Positions 33,741 through 45,498 of a stretch of 64,000 nucleotides of DNA are shown piece after piece. The notes below the pieces were generated by a model. That model searched no databases, was not told where the DNA came from, and worked only from the letters and a program-made list of their open reading frames with translations. Source of the DNA: Ceratotherium simum simum (taxonomy: Eukaryota; Chordata; Mammalia; Perissodactyla; Rhinocerotidae). Each line of letters starts with the position of its first letter. The stretch's first letter is position 1. The position numbers and the translations under genes were made by a program. Location: positions 15,713,225 through 15,777,224 of the forward strand of contig NW_004454180.1 of assembly GCF_000283155.1 (NCBI RefSeq), written 5' to 3'.

Positions 33741-34409
33741 TCTGGTTGGTTGTGGAATTCATAACAATTCTTTTGCTGTATATTATGCTTGAAGTTCATC
33801 TGGTTGCATTTGCCTTGGATCTGCACTAATATATTTAGTGTTATTGCAAATTCAGGAAAAAAATATAACCACATTCATGTTTAACACTAACATTCTTCAT
33901 ACTCACTGTCACCTTTGTTCTTTTCTTATAGGGTGGTTTGGTTATAAAACAAAGTGTGAATAATAACAGTGGGAAATAACATTCTAGTGCTTTATTAGGA
34001 AAGAGTGCTAAGCTGGTGAAAATAGGAAGGCTTTTATTTGTAGCTACTATCTTTCACAATGTAATTATCTAACATCAGTCACTTGGCTAATAGGATGTAA
34101 CTTTCAATCATTAACTTTGATAGGATACGACTTCAGAAGAACTGCACAGACAATTGGAAACAAGAAGCCTACTTAGAAGTTGTAGAGAAAGGACAAGACA
34201 AATCTTTACTGCAGAAATTCAGAATGTGTGTTAATTTCTTCCCCATGTTCACAAAGTCTATCCATTGTTCTTAACAAGAATTGTTTTGAATGACAGCAAG
34301 ATATTGCTATAAAGTTCTATAATAATCTTCTGAGGTTATTGTGATATGCTCCTTCATTTCTAAATTTTTACTGCTGCAGTGGCAAAATACAGGTTACAAA
34401 ACAGGGATT
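33741..34409. other. Unassigned AT-rich sequence
   Basis: About 670 bases with no recognised gene or repeat. Confidence 0.5.
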
Positions 34410-34655
34410 TTTTTTTGTTTTTGGTGAGGAAGATTGGCCCAGAGCTAACATCTGTTGCCAATATTCCTCTTTTTGCTTGAGGAAGACTGCTGCTGAGCTA
34501 ACATCTATGCCAGTCTTCCTCTGTTTTGTATGTGGGATGCTGCCACACCATGGCTTGATGAGCAGTGTGTAGGTCCGTGCCCAGAATCCAAACCCGCGAA
34601 CCTCATGCCGCTGAAGCAGAGTACGCGAACGTAACCGCTATGCCACAGGGCTCCA
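34410..34655 (-). mobile_element. ERE SINE
   Basis: Interrupted T-run, two reverse tail units (GTGAGGAAGATTGGCCCAGA; TTGAGGAAGACTGCTGCTGA), and a head ending CCACAGGGCTCC. The terminal GGCCCC is lost. The possible target duplication GGATTTT is weak. Confidence 0.9.
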
Positions 34656-35587
34656 AGGATTTTGTTTTTAATGGTGAAGGAAATGATGATAAGCAAAACA
34701 GATATGTTTGCATAGATTTGTGAATGTCAAGTAGCAGAATTTCACTGCCAATCATGAGGTTATCACAAATTAAGTCCTCTAAATTCAGGCATTAAACTCA
34801 ACACATGTGAAGATGTACTCCATAAGCTTATGCCTCTTCACCATGCTGTGAGAAGACAAACTAAGATCACGTAGCCTATCTGTGACCCATCTTTGTGGTT
34901 CTTATGATTACAAGATGTCCTCAGTCATAACCATCAGGAAACTTGAAAAAATTCTTTTATTATTTACAGGTCCTGGAAACTACATGACACACTTAGGGTC
35001 ACACAGCAAGGTCTCATGTTGAAAGAGAGAGAAAATGAATGCAGGAAGGTCTGGGCTTCTGTTTTTACTGGGGTCAAGGGTGGAGACCTAGGGTTTCTTG
35101 GGCTCACTATTTATTGGTGAATTTAAAACATAAGTGTGGGAATTCAAAGTGTGAGAAGAGAAAAAACCAAGTGGCCCAAATGGTCTGTTATTGAAATCAA
35201 CCAAGATCTCTAAAACAAGCAGCCTCAGGAGAGACCTGCCTCTATCTCTGGCCCTGTGGCTGGCAATGTGTTTATTCAAAATAGCTATCTTTGAAGTGGT
35301 TGTTTCTTGGAAGTGAATACCTGGACAATCAAAGCTTAAGTAAGGCAGTTGCATTACAAAAAGAAAAGCCAACTGTCAGAGCTTATACTACACTAGCACA
35401 TAGCCTGAAATTGAAATCATGTTAAGATAATCAGCACTAACAATGCTGTAAGGAACTTATTAATATCCTTATATTTTTTGTAGGAGGAAAGAACAATCTT
35501 TTAGAATAATATTTCAAAGTACGAACTTAAAATCATAGATAAATAAAAAGTCATGGTATTTTAAAACTTAAACTCAGAGGTTCTAGA
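34656..35587. other. Unassigned; possible reverse LTR
   Basis: No gene is recognised. The part at about 34950-35380 (ATTATTTACAGGTCCTGGAA, GGTCACACAGCAAGGTCTCA, GGTCAAGGGTGGAGACC) has the flavour of a reverse ERV LTR, with a reversed poly-A signal near 34957. Ends and family cannot be fixed. Confidence 0.4.
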
Positions 35588-35806
35588 AAACCTCTTCAAA
35601 TCCTTGCTCTATTATATACTGGCCATATACACTGGGTAAGGTACTTATCTTCTCTGGGCAATAGTTTCCTATTGTGTAAAGGGATGCTATGTTTTGGATC
35701 TAGTGTATTGGGTGGTGGTGTGGATTAATTAAGAGAATTCATCTAAAGTACTTAGCATCATGTCTTACACATTGTAAATGCTCAATAAATCATTGCCATT
35801 TGGAAG
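35588..35806 (+). mobile_element. MIR core-SINE
   Basis: The MIR order is clear: CTTGCTCTATTATATACTGG, GGGTAAGGTACTTATCTTCT, TAGTTTCCTATTGTGTAAAG, AAAGTACTTAGCATCATG, ending AATGCTCAATAAATCATTGC. Confidence 0.82.
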
Positions 35807-37520
35807 AAAAGCATAATGGCATTTTTACAACATACTTAGAACTGTATTTGGCTGATTCCTTTCATTTTCACTGCAACTTAAGAAGGCACCTATATTAATT
35901 TCATTAATAACAGATATATAAAATATGAGACACGTAAGAAAACAGATACATATGCATGCATATATGTATACATACACATATAGGCAGAGAGACTATTCAT
36001 TCACATATCAGACAAGTTGAACTTGAGAAGAAATAGTGTATTACAGATAAAAAAGATTTACAGGTATACCACAAATATTTAAATTGTTTCACTTTAAAAA
36101 TGGAAATAATTTATTTCCTCTGCTTATACAAACAATAAAAGTGTGATGCAAAAAACAAATCAGGTAGTATATAAAGAAATAAAGCAGTAGCTTTTATTCA
36201 TCTAGCTCAAAAATATCCACTGTTAACATTATTGTGTTTTTCTATGAATATGCAAACACCATTATATTTTTAATGATAGGTTATTGATGTTCATACTATT
36301 TCATAACATTTTTCATTTAAAGATATGTTATGAATTTCAAAATATTAAGTAATCTAATTGGTGGAAATATTTCTCTTTTGTCATCATTAGTATCTATAAA
36401 TATTTGTTAAGGTAATAAATACCTGAATATTTGTATCATCACATCTTACCTTGACAATGAACACAGATGTACATTATTTTTATAAGTGAATTTAAATAAA
36501 TTCTATTAATGTACATTTATCTAAGTGACCCATTCTTGAGGAACATTTAGGTTGTTCTCATATTTTTTCTGTTTTTAGTAACTCATAGTACATTAATCTA
36601 CATACACTTCACTTGGCCAACACCAGAAATTGAGATTGAGAAAGATGGTGCACCAACTGGCAGCCACAGTCTCCCATTGCTTGAACTGCACTCTGCATCT
36701 AAAGATCAAGAAGTAACTTCCAGAACTATTGGCTCCAAAGTCACGACATACTTACCAAGTAGATGTCTTGCCTCTTGTATCCTCTTCTCTCTCTGTCTCT
36801 CTCCATTTCTGTCTCTCTGTCCCTCCCTCTTCTCTCTCTGATCTTTCTTCTCTCTCCCTTATTTTAATTCAGTTTTCAATTCAGATCTCATATGAATACT
36901 TCTGATGTTAGAAATCTAAATCACATATAGAACCCTAGCTGCTGTGAACTCATGGAATATATTTCTTTGCTTTCTAATCTCTGCAGAACAGGAAGTTATA
37001 TGGGTATATGGGAAGGAGGTTGGGAGGGATGACGGATAAGTTAGAATACTGAATATGCCACATCCTCTGGCTCTGGCTCTCCAGCTTTATCTACAAGAAA
37101 CATTGTTATAGTTTCCCAGATTTTCTACAGCAAACTTCCAATAACTCTTTCTGGAAAGGCAGTTTCTATCAAAGTCTGATATCTTCCTTCAATTTGGTTT
37201 CAATCTGTACTGTATGCTTCAGACACTCCAAGTTTTGGAGATGCTATTAACTAGTACAATATGAAATTATGGAAATTTATTTCTCTACAGATATTCCCTT
37301 TATTTTCTCAGAGAGCATAGAAAGGCTAGCCTTTCCAGTTACCTTCTGTATTATTCCTTCTGATCTATTTCAGGAAAATAGTTGCTCAGATATTTTACTA
37401 GAAATCACCACCTTAATTTACCAATTAGGTGGCATTGAAAACTTTCCTGTATCTGATTGTGAGTTTTACCAAGTATAAAAACAAATATACGGCTTTTCTC
37501 TACAAGCTCCTAATTTTGAA
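35807..37520. other. AT-rich sequence with possible L1 piece and TC-rich tract
   Basis: Includes a possible reverse old-L1 piece at about 36200-36610 (CTTGAGGAACATTTAGGTTG) and a TC-rich low-complexity tract at about 36777-36862. The rest is unassigned. A TATGTA/CATATA-rich patch sits near 35945-35980. Confidence 0.4.
36777..36862 (+). repeat. TC-rich low-complexity tract
   Basis: Repeated TCTCTCTCTGTCTCTC-like runs, imperfect. Confidence 0.85.
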
Positions 37521-37523
37521 GCT

Positions 37524-37602
37524 GATCTGAATGTCTTGATCTAAAGGGCAGTTAATCCATTTAAAATGATGTATTATTAAATCAGATCAAGACATTTAGA
37601 TC
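37524..37602. repeat. 19-bp inverted repeat, 41-base spacer
   Basis: Left arm GATCTGAATGTCTTGATCT (37524-37542) and right arm AGATCAAGACATTTAGATC (37584-37602) are complementary except for one position. The right arm runs into the first base of the MER20-like element. Confidence 0.88.
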
Positions 37603-37800
37603 AAGTTTTCTCAATCTTGGTATTACTGACATTTTGAGCCATAAAATTACTTGTTGTGGAGTGTCATGTGTGGGACTTTACCAGCATCCCTTGCCTCTCC
37701 CCAGTAGATATAAGTAGCACCCCTAGTTGGGACCAAAAATGTCTCCAGACATTGCCAAAATGCCCCTGGGAGCCATAATTGCCCCCAGTGAGAAACAGTG
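37602..37800 (-). mobile_element. MER20-like non-autonomous hAT transposon
   Basis: Reverse text: TTCTCAATCTTGGTATTACT, GACATTTTGAGCC, then AAAATGTCTCCAGACATTGC and GAGAAACAGTG at the end. At about 199 bases it is close to full length. The flanks ATTTAGAT (37594-37601) and CTTCAGAT (37801-37808) agree in six of eight bases, as expected for an old 8-bp hAT duplication. Confidence 0.85.
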
Positions 37801-37808
37801 CTTCAGAT

Positions 37809-39842
37809 GTTATTTTCAGTGTTTCCACTAAGTAACTAAGCAGCACCTTTACAAAACTGTGAGTTCTAGAGTAGTATATAGTTAACATAATATTCAGGCA
37901 AACATTCTTATTGAAAGTTTGGCTCAACTTCTTATTTGTGAAATAATATAACCTAAAAGAGTTGATAGTGAGGGTAAAAATTCAGAAAAATTTTTGGATG
38001 CATTTACATTCTCTTGCCTTTTGCTTTATAACATAACTGTTAATCCTGGTACTGATTTAAGAAAGTAAATGGGTGTTAGAAGGAATCCTCACTGCCTAAT
38101 AAAATGCATGCTATATGACTGTTAACTTTCTTTTGGGGCAGAATATATGACTACTAGTCATGTCATACAAAGACAACCATATATTTACTTATCATGTACC
38201 TGACTGAGGAGCTAGAGTTCAGATGTCCATCTTCATTCATAAAATCAGCTTAGGTAACATTATTTTTATAAATTTAATCTCCCATGAGAAGGGATACAGG
38301 AATAAATGAACTACATATGATGCAAGGATTAGGCATGCATTTGTAAAAGTCACATATATGCCCAAAATATGTGTATATTCACTCATTAAACTGGAACTGA
38401 GTTGCCTGAAGAGATGGAATTACAAAGTCTATGTCTTCCAAGTATATTTTGAAATATTATTATATATAATAGTTTACTTATTTTTTAATGATATTTTATT
38501 ATAAACTCTAGCCTAGCTTGTTATCAGTAAGATGCTAAGGCAAGGTAAATACTGTAAATTATTAGTAATCAGTGTTACAGAAATTATTTTCCATAAATCA
38601 CTTTTCATGATATGAAGTATGTTTAGAAATTATATCATTTTTTTCTAAAAATTATATGAGTTAGAAAGTTAAATTGATTTTTTATTAAACGTGGTAAAAT
38701 GATATGCCATTTTGGTAAATATAATGGCAATTTCTGTTTAGGTTTCATTATGAACTAAAGTGGGAAGATTTTTTGATAAATTATGTTTTTCTGGAGTTTG
38801 AGAGTTTTTTAGAATATCATGAATTTGTCCAATTTTTGTAAATAATATGTGAATAAATAAAACGGTATTTAGATTGCATTTAAGGCATAAATTGATCTTA
38901 CCAATTTATCTTCTAGGAAATTCTCAAAAGAAAAAAAAATAAGGAAATAAATATGCAAGATAATTCCAGAAAGATAAATACAAAAGATTCAGAAAACCTC
39001 TGAATTTATCATTTTTTCCATTCATCTTTACTAAGGCAAGAACATCCATAAATTAACATGCATGAATAGATTAAGGGAAAAATAAGGTATTGCTCAATAT
39101 TTACGCCATATTACTTGACCTCAAAGTTATAGAGACAAATATAAGAGGACGTATATGAGTTTTTTATTCGTATGGTTAGCAAGGCTGTTGTCTAACTATG
39201 TGTAATAATTGGTATTTCTTTTAAGAGCTTCACAGAATTTTACATTTCCCATTATTTCTAGTAAAATTCTTTCATGAGATTTGCTTTAAGTTTGAGTTCA
39301 TGCCATTTTTAAGTCATAAAAATAAGTGGAACATGTCAATGCAATAAAAGTCCTTGTCTAACAAAAGCTGAAATTATCCATTTTCATCCTGTATGAATCT
39401 CTTAGTATAATAACTTTCCTCTGACATCAGATTAAAGTATTTTCTGCTTCTCTGAAGTAATAGGCTGGGATGGACAAATAAATCTACCAGTCACCTCAGT
39501 TAACAAGAAGTTTTATTATCTACCTTCAGCTGCAAAGAGACATTTTCTATCTTTTTCTATTGTAATCATACAATCAGTATTTTCATCCCATAGTGTTCAT
39601 TTTATAACTTTTATCCTTTTCTGCTTTTGTCCTTTAAAACGTCTGCAAATAATACTTTAAAGAACTGAGCAGTTATTTAAATGCAAAGATAAGATTTTAA
39701 AATATAATTATATATTTATACGTTTGCATAAGGCTGAAAGAAAAATATCCTACTTATATACATGTGGAATTGTTACCTCTCCTTAGAGCCAGGGTGATAA
39801 TGACCCCTAGATCTTCTATGCAATATCCCTATCTGACAATAT
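37809..39842. other. Repeat-poor AT-rich block
   Basis: About 2 kb in which I recognise no transposon and no gene. AT-rich with many ATTA/TAAT cores. See the finding on possible conserved non-coding DNA. Confidence 0.5.
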
Positions 39843-40012
39843 ATCACTCACTCATTCATTCCTTCATTCATTCTTTTAACAGATGTTTATTGAGTCAGGA
39901 CTGTCTCTTCAGCGATGGGACACAGTGGTGAACAAGACTGGAGCGTCCCTGCTTTAGTGGCGCTTACATTCTAGTGTCAGGAGGTAGGTTACAAACAAAA
40001 ATTAGTACACTT
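39843..40012 (-). mobile_element. L2 3' end, reverse
   Basis: TCACTCACTCATTCATTCCT, AACAGATGTTTATTGAGTCA, CAGTGGTGAACAAGACTGGA and GCGCTTACATTCTAGTGTCA follow the reversed L2 3' end closely. Confidence 0.85.
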
Positions 40013-41194
40013 AATAAATTCATCTATTATGATTGCCTGAGAAAAATAAAACAGATTGACGGAATAGAGAGTGACTTGTGGAAAAAATAATCTATCATTT
40101 AAAAAAAAAAATCTAATTGAGTCTTCATTTGGCATGAAATACAGAAAAACAGAGCATAGTTAAGGAATTAGAGATAATATATACATAGTATGAGCAAAGC
40201 AGACAGTTGTTACATTTTAAATCTAATTTGCTCTGGGATAAATCCAGTTTTAAATGTTTCAGATTTAAAGCACATGTCTACTTTAAGGAAAATAAATTGT
40301 ATACGTAAAAGAAGATTAAATTGAAAAATAGTAAAACTGTATAGCTGAGACACTCTGCCTTATTACACTAACTGTATACTAATTGTATAATTATCCTCTA
40401 TGCAGATTGGGCTTTTGTGATGGGAGCGTGCAAATAAATAGAGGAAAAGAAATTTACAAGTTAACAATTTTCTATCTGGAAAATATTTGTACCTCCATCT
40501 AGCTATTTCCTATACCTAGAATTTTCTCCCTGACTCTACCACCAGCTGACCTACCCATGGCTTTGCTAATTTATTCCCAAACTCATAGTAGTTTAAAGAA
40601 AACTCTCAACAAGTATTTTCCTCAAAATAGGTCAGTGTTTCCATTTTACTCTCATAATGTCACGTAGATTTCTTCATCACAACAATCATTCTGCTGTGTC
40701 TTTGCCAGGCTCTTTGTCTGCTCCCTCCTCCACGCTGAGCAACTGGAACATACCTGAGTGACTTGGAGCTAGCTGTATTTATCTTGAGACTAATCTCGGC
40801 AATTAACAAAACCAAAAAATTTTAACACCTTCAGAAGAAAACTATACACATATGTTAAATTATATATATATAGTTTATACACACACACAAACACAGTAAA
40901 ATATCCTAAAATTCCTCAATTCCTCTCAAAATGATCTCCATTTCCTCTCCCAGGCAATTGCTCAATCTGTCTCTTGGTCTCAGTCAGTCTTAAATATAAC
41001 ATTGGAATTTCCCCTCATTTTCATAATCAGCATCCTTTTACTTTTCTCTATGTTTATCTCCCTCATCTCTTCACAAATAATAGAAAAATTTAACTTTTTG
41101 AAATATTCACCTTCAAATATTACCCTGATCTGACAGCCAAAATACGGCAGCCAAGCACCCTGAAGAAAGGATTCTTCCTCCAGGAGGAATGTTT
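40013..41194. other. Unassigned AT-rich sequence
   Basis: About 1.2 kb. The part near 40500-40760 may be distant L2. A short CA-rich patch sits at about 40878-40895. No gene is recognised. Confidence 0.45.
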
Positions 41195-41315
41195 CTGCCA
41201 CAACAATAAACTCCTTGAGGGCAGATGTCATTTTCCCCATCATTTTTCCTCAACCTCACACAGTGCCAAACCCAGCAGAGCCACTCAATAAACATCTACT
41301 GATTTTTCATGAATA
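41195..41315 (+). mobile_element. L2 3' end
   Basis: ACAATAAACTCCTTGAGGGC, CACACAGTGCCAAACCCAGC and CACTCAATAAACATCTACTG match the L2 3' end order. Confidence 0.75.
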
Positions 41316-42275
41316 AAGGAGGGAAAAGAAATCAACGGAAATAGAAGAGACCCCGCTTTCCGGGAAGAGCGTCACCATTTATGTTTCGCTTCATCATTTT
41401 TCTTTTGCACCAGATTATGAAAAAGCAAAAAATTAATAAAGACTGAAGGAGAAAAAAGGTAGTTGTGAAGTCTCCACTGAGATCCAAACTCCCTTTTAGA
41501 GAGTTACAGAATCAAGACCGTTTTAAATAACAGTAATTATTAATCCTGGACCCCAGGGCTTTAAATTTCCTACAAAAAAAACTTGAGAGCTGACGAAAGA
41601 GCAGTGAGATTGCTCCAAAAATACTTTAAAAAAAAAATTGTGACAGTTATCAGAGTATTGCTTCTCAGCTCCAAATTCACTTTTCAACACCTGCTCTGGA
41701 ATGACAACAGAATTCTGGAAACATTCCTCCTTTGCGGTGAACATGATGTAAAGCTTCCCCAGGAGAGGGCGATGGGGGTCACTGCAGGAGGAAGGGCTAC
41801 TCTTCCTTCAGGCCGCAGCACTGTTGCTCAGCAATATGGATATAAGGACCATTTGGTTGCTCTTTGCCTCAGTCAGGCACCTAGAGCGCAAGGCCCCTTG
41901 GCAGCAAACCTGCAGCCCTGGGGGGCCTGGTGACCACCTCCCTCTCTGCAGACACTGTCCTCTGCACAGTTTCCTGTTTCCTGGAGGTTGCTTTCTGCTC
42001 TCCCAGTGACGGTGCACCAGCTCTGACCCTGGCAACCATACCATGAGCTACAACCAACCCTCTCCTGAGTCTGAACTCCAGCCTTGGAGAGGGGCCCCTC
42101 TTTAAGTTTGTTTCTTTCTTGGGTACTTTCCTTTAGCCCTAGGATTGAATATTTCCAAATATGTGCAATGATTGCCAAGAAATCATAGACAACCAGAAAT
42201 TGAATGAATTACTTAAATCCAATGAATTTCAAAAATCACCACGATCCTTCAAATTTATTTTATAAAAAAGAAATA
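41316..42275. other. Unassigned; GC-richer from 41750
   Basis: About 960 bases. The segment at 41750-42100 (GGCCTGGTGACCACCTCC) is GC-richer and may be an old repeat that I cannot name. Overlapping open frames here (up to 116 codons) are on both strands and show no motif. Confidence 0.45.
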
Positions 42276-42605
42276 CAGGCACACCTTGGAGTTATTGCTG
42301 GGTTTGGTTCCAGACCACTACAATAAAGCAAATATCAAAACAAAGTGAGTCACACAAATTTTTTGGTTTCTCAGTGCACATAAAAGTTATGTTTGCACTA
42401 TACTGTAGTTTATGAAGTATGCAATAGCATTATGTCTAAAAAAACAGTGCACATACTTTAATTAAAAAATATTTTATTGCTGAAAATGCTGCCATTGTCT
42501 GAGCCTTCAATGAGTCCTAATCTTTCAACTGATGGAGGGTCATGTAAAAAACTCAAGATCTGCGAAGTGTAAGAAAGAGAAGCCCAATAAAATGAGGTAT
42601 GCCTG
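42276..42605 (-). mobile_element. Internally deleted Tigger (mariner) transposon
   Basis: The left end CAGGCACACCTTGGAGTTAT and right end AAAATGAGGTATGCCTG are inverted terminal repeats of Tigger type. Inside are TTGGTTCCAGACCACTACAA, AAAAGTTATGTTTGCACTAT and GCATTATGTCTAAAAAAACA, then a jump to AGATCTGCGAAGTG near the other end. The transposase gene is deleted, leaving about 330 bases. A TA precedes the left end; the right-hand TA has mutated. Confidence 0.92.
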
Positions 42606-43410
42606 GATTTAGAAGATGTTAGATTTCTTAGTATGTCGCTATGATTTAGGTTACAGGCCTCCAAAATAAGAATGACAAAAACTTGCCAAGATGTTAAAAC
42701 TGACTTGGTCAGAATAAAAATTAACCAGTTAAGTGATGAAATCATATTACAATGATTTTGTTTTTCTTTTCTTTTTTCAACTTTTAATGACTTTCATCAC
42801 AAAGAAACTACTTATGGACTATGGCTATATCCACGGCTATGGACTTTTCAGTATTAAAACAATGCAGGTTATACTTCTTACAAGTAGAAAACAGAGTCAA
42901 AATTCTATTAGTGATTGACAACAGCAGTAACTATTTCAATGTTATTACTTTACATTTGTCTTTGTATATATTTTCTACCATGTCTAACTTCATATTTTTT
43001 AACATTTGGATTAAAACTGCTAGTATTAAATTTTACAAGTTTTAAAATTGGCCAAACCCTATGCTGTGACTATGTGTGTCTTCCAGTCACCTGGCCTTGA
43101 AGAAATTTCCATCTCCCGGGGAGATTACTGACACATCATTTAAAAATGTTCCTTGATGTTCGTGAAAGGTAGTTTTGCATGTGAAGATTCAGTAACACGA
43201 AATATATAATTAAAAGATTTCATTTAATTTTCAGAGTTTATAATTTTGTGAGAAAGATTAGTTAATTATATTACTTTTAGATACCCAATAGCTCCTAGGT
43301 ATCTAGTTTCTTGCCTGGCTCTTCCAATTCTTAGCTTATCAGAAGTGTGAATTTCTGTAGAAAGTTCTTCCTACAGTATCGCAGAACAACTATATCTACC
43401 TCCTTTTCTC
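42606..43410. other. Unassigned AT-rich sequence
   Basis: About 800 bases with no recognised gene or repeat. Confidence 0.5.
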
Positions 43411-44201
43411 TTTTTTTTTTTTTTTTTTTTAATTTTTTNNNNNNNNNNNNNNNNNNNNNNNNNNNNNNNNNNNNNNNNNNNNNNNNNNNNNNNNNNNNNN
43501 NNNNNNNNNNNNNNNNNNNNNNNNNNNNNNNNNNNNNNNNNNNNNNNNNNNNNNNNNNNNNNNNNNNNNNNNNNNNNNNNNNNNNNNNNNNNNNNNNNNN
43601 NNNNNNNNNNNNNNNNNNNNNNNNNNNNNNNNNNNNNNNNNNNNNNNNNNNNNNNNNNNNNNNNNNNNNNNNNNNNNNNNNNNNNNNNNNNNNNNNNNNN
43701 NNNNNNNNNNNNNNNNNNNNNNNNNNNNNNNNNNNNNNNNNNNNNNNNNNNNNNNNNNNNNNNNNNNNNNNNNNNNNNNNNNNNNNNNNNNNNNNNNNNN
43801 NNNNNNNNNNNNNNNNNNNNNNNNNNNNNNNNNNNNNNNNNNNNNNNNNNNNNNNNNNNNNNNNNNNNNNNNNNNNNNNNNNNNNNNNNNNNNNNNNNNN
43901 NNNNNNNNNNNNNNNNNNNNNNNNNNNNNNNNNNNNNNNNNNNNNNNNNNNNNNNNNNNNNNNNNNNNNNNNNNNNNNNNNNNNNNNNNNNNNNNNNNNN
44001 NNNNNNNNNNNNNNNNNNNNNNNNNNNNNNNNNNNNNNNNNNNNNNNNNNNNNNNNNNNNNNNNNNNNNNNNNNNNNNNNNNNNNNNNNNNNNNNNNNNN
44101 NNNNNNNNNNNNNNNNNNNNNNNNNNNNNNNNNNNNNNNNNNNNNNNNNNNNNNNNNNNNNNNNNNNNNNNNNNNNNNNNNNNNNNNNNNNNNNNNNNNN
44201 N
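43411..44201. other. T-run then 763-base assembly gap
   Basis: A 20-base T-run (43411-43430) and AATTTTTT lead into an unbroken run of N at 43439-44201. The T-run plus AATTTTTT copies the reversed 3' end of the young L1 at 14808. Three long open frames crossing the gap are artefacts of translating N. Confidence 0.95.
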
Positions 44202-44390
44202 TTTTTTTTGCTGAGGAAGACGGCCCTGGGCTAACATCCATGCCCATCTTCCTCCACTTTATATGGGACGCCGCCACAGCATGGCTTGCCAAGCAGTGTG
44301 TCGGTGCACGCCCGGGATCCAAACCAGCGAACCCCGGGCCGCCGCAGCGGAGCGCACGCACTTAACCGCTTGCGCCACCGGGCCGGCCCC
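44202..44390 (-). mobile_element. ERE SINE cut by assembly gap
   Basis: The visible part has one tail unit (TGAGGAAGACGGCCCTGGGC) and a complete head ending CACCGGGCCGGCCCC. The start lies in the gap. CpG sites in the head are well preserved (CGCCGCAGCGGAGCGCACGC), which suggests a young copy. Confidence 0.93.
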
Positions 44391-44734
44391 CGGGTTGCAA
44401 ATTTTAAAAAAAGTTTAGAGGATAAAAACTCAAAGTTGATAAAATTCTATCTAATATTTGTGTATGCAGATGAATCAGTAAAAAAATCAACGTGATTTAA
44501 TTTTAGCAGCAGAGTACCTTGTTCAGGGCAGGGAGAGGGGGCAATATTTGAAAACCACTAACATTGAAAGTCAGTGGGAATGGTTGTGTAGGAAGTTCTT
44601 AAATGGCAGAAACCTCTCTTCGCCCACTGCCTGCCAGCCATTCTTTATTCTAGTCCATGGGGAGCTGTGTTCTGACCTCATATTGCCCCACTCTGTAATG
44701 GGGCAACAGGGAGAAAACTCAGTCAACTAAGAGT
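44391..44734. other. Unassigned sequence
   Basis: About 340 bases with no recognised gene or repeat. Confidence 0.5.
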
Positions 44735-44890
44735 TCTAGATCCAGGTTTGGCTGCACCATTACCTGGTGATTTTGAGCAAGCCAAATATCTCTTTTGCTG
44801 CCTTTTCTCATCTGGAAAATAAGGATGATAATATTTCCCCTGCTGACATCATAATTCTATTCTATGAAAATCACATGAACTAATGAATAA
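44735..44890 (+). mobile_element. MIR core-SINE
   Basis: ATCCAGGTTTGGCTGCACCA, TTACCTGGTGATTTTGAGCA, TTCTCATCTGGAAAATAAGG and ATGATAATATTTCCCC follow the MIR pattern. Confidence 0.75.
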
Positions 44891-44969
44891 GTATAAAGGA
44901 CAATTAATTGTTTTGCTTGAGGATTGTGTATTCAATCTCTCCCTCGGCTATCAGATGATGAATTCCTTA

Positions 44970-45498
44970 TGATAGCCAGCCTCCATGGTGGTCCCCGATG
45001 ATCCCACCTTCTGGGATTCATGCCCTTGTGTGGTCCCCTCCCACGATTGTACCAGGATTGTTCTGTGTGACCAATAGAATATGGCAGAGTGACGTCATAT
45101 CACTTCTGAGGTTACATTATAAAAGACACTAGTGTGGTTCTATCTCAGTCTCTCTCTCTTTTTCTGACCACTTTCTCCAGGGGAAGCCAGTTGCCACGTC
45201 TTTAGCCACCCTACGGAGAAGCCTTCATGATGAGGCCTCTGGCCAAGAGCCTTCTGAATGAGCTTGAAAGTGGCTATTCCTTGGAATAGATCTTCCAGCC
45301 CTGGTCAAGCCTTCAGATGACTGTAGCCCTGGCCGACTGCTTGACTGAAACTTTGTGAGAGATCCTAAGCCAGAAAGATCCAGCTAAGTCATTCTAAGAT
45401 TTCTGACTCTTAGAAAATTTGTGAGTTAATAAATGTTTGTTGCTTTCAGCTGCCAAGTTTTGGGGTAATTTTTTATGCAGCAATAGATAACTAACACA
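44970..45498 (+). mobile_element. MLT1-type solo LTR
   Basis: A nearly complete copy: GCCAGCCTCCATGGTGGTCC, CCCTTGTGTGGTCCCCTCCC, GTGTGACCAATAGAATATGG, TTATAAAAGACAC (promoter-like), GCCTTCAGATGACTGTAGCC, TAATAAATGTTTGTTGC (poly-A signal), and an end of GATAACTAACACA. Confidence 0.93.

Noticed and set aside
43347..44361. Three open frames of about 290-310 codons crossing the gap
   Set aside because: They consist almost wholly of untranslated N. The ends are poly-T and ERE sequence.
44330..44390. A CpG island promoter
   Set aside because: The CpGs belong to the SINE head and cover under 100 bases.
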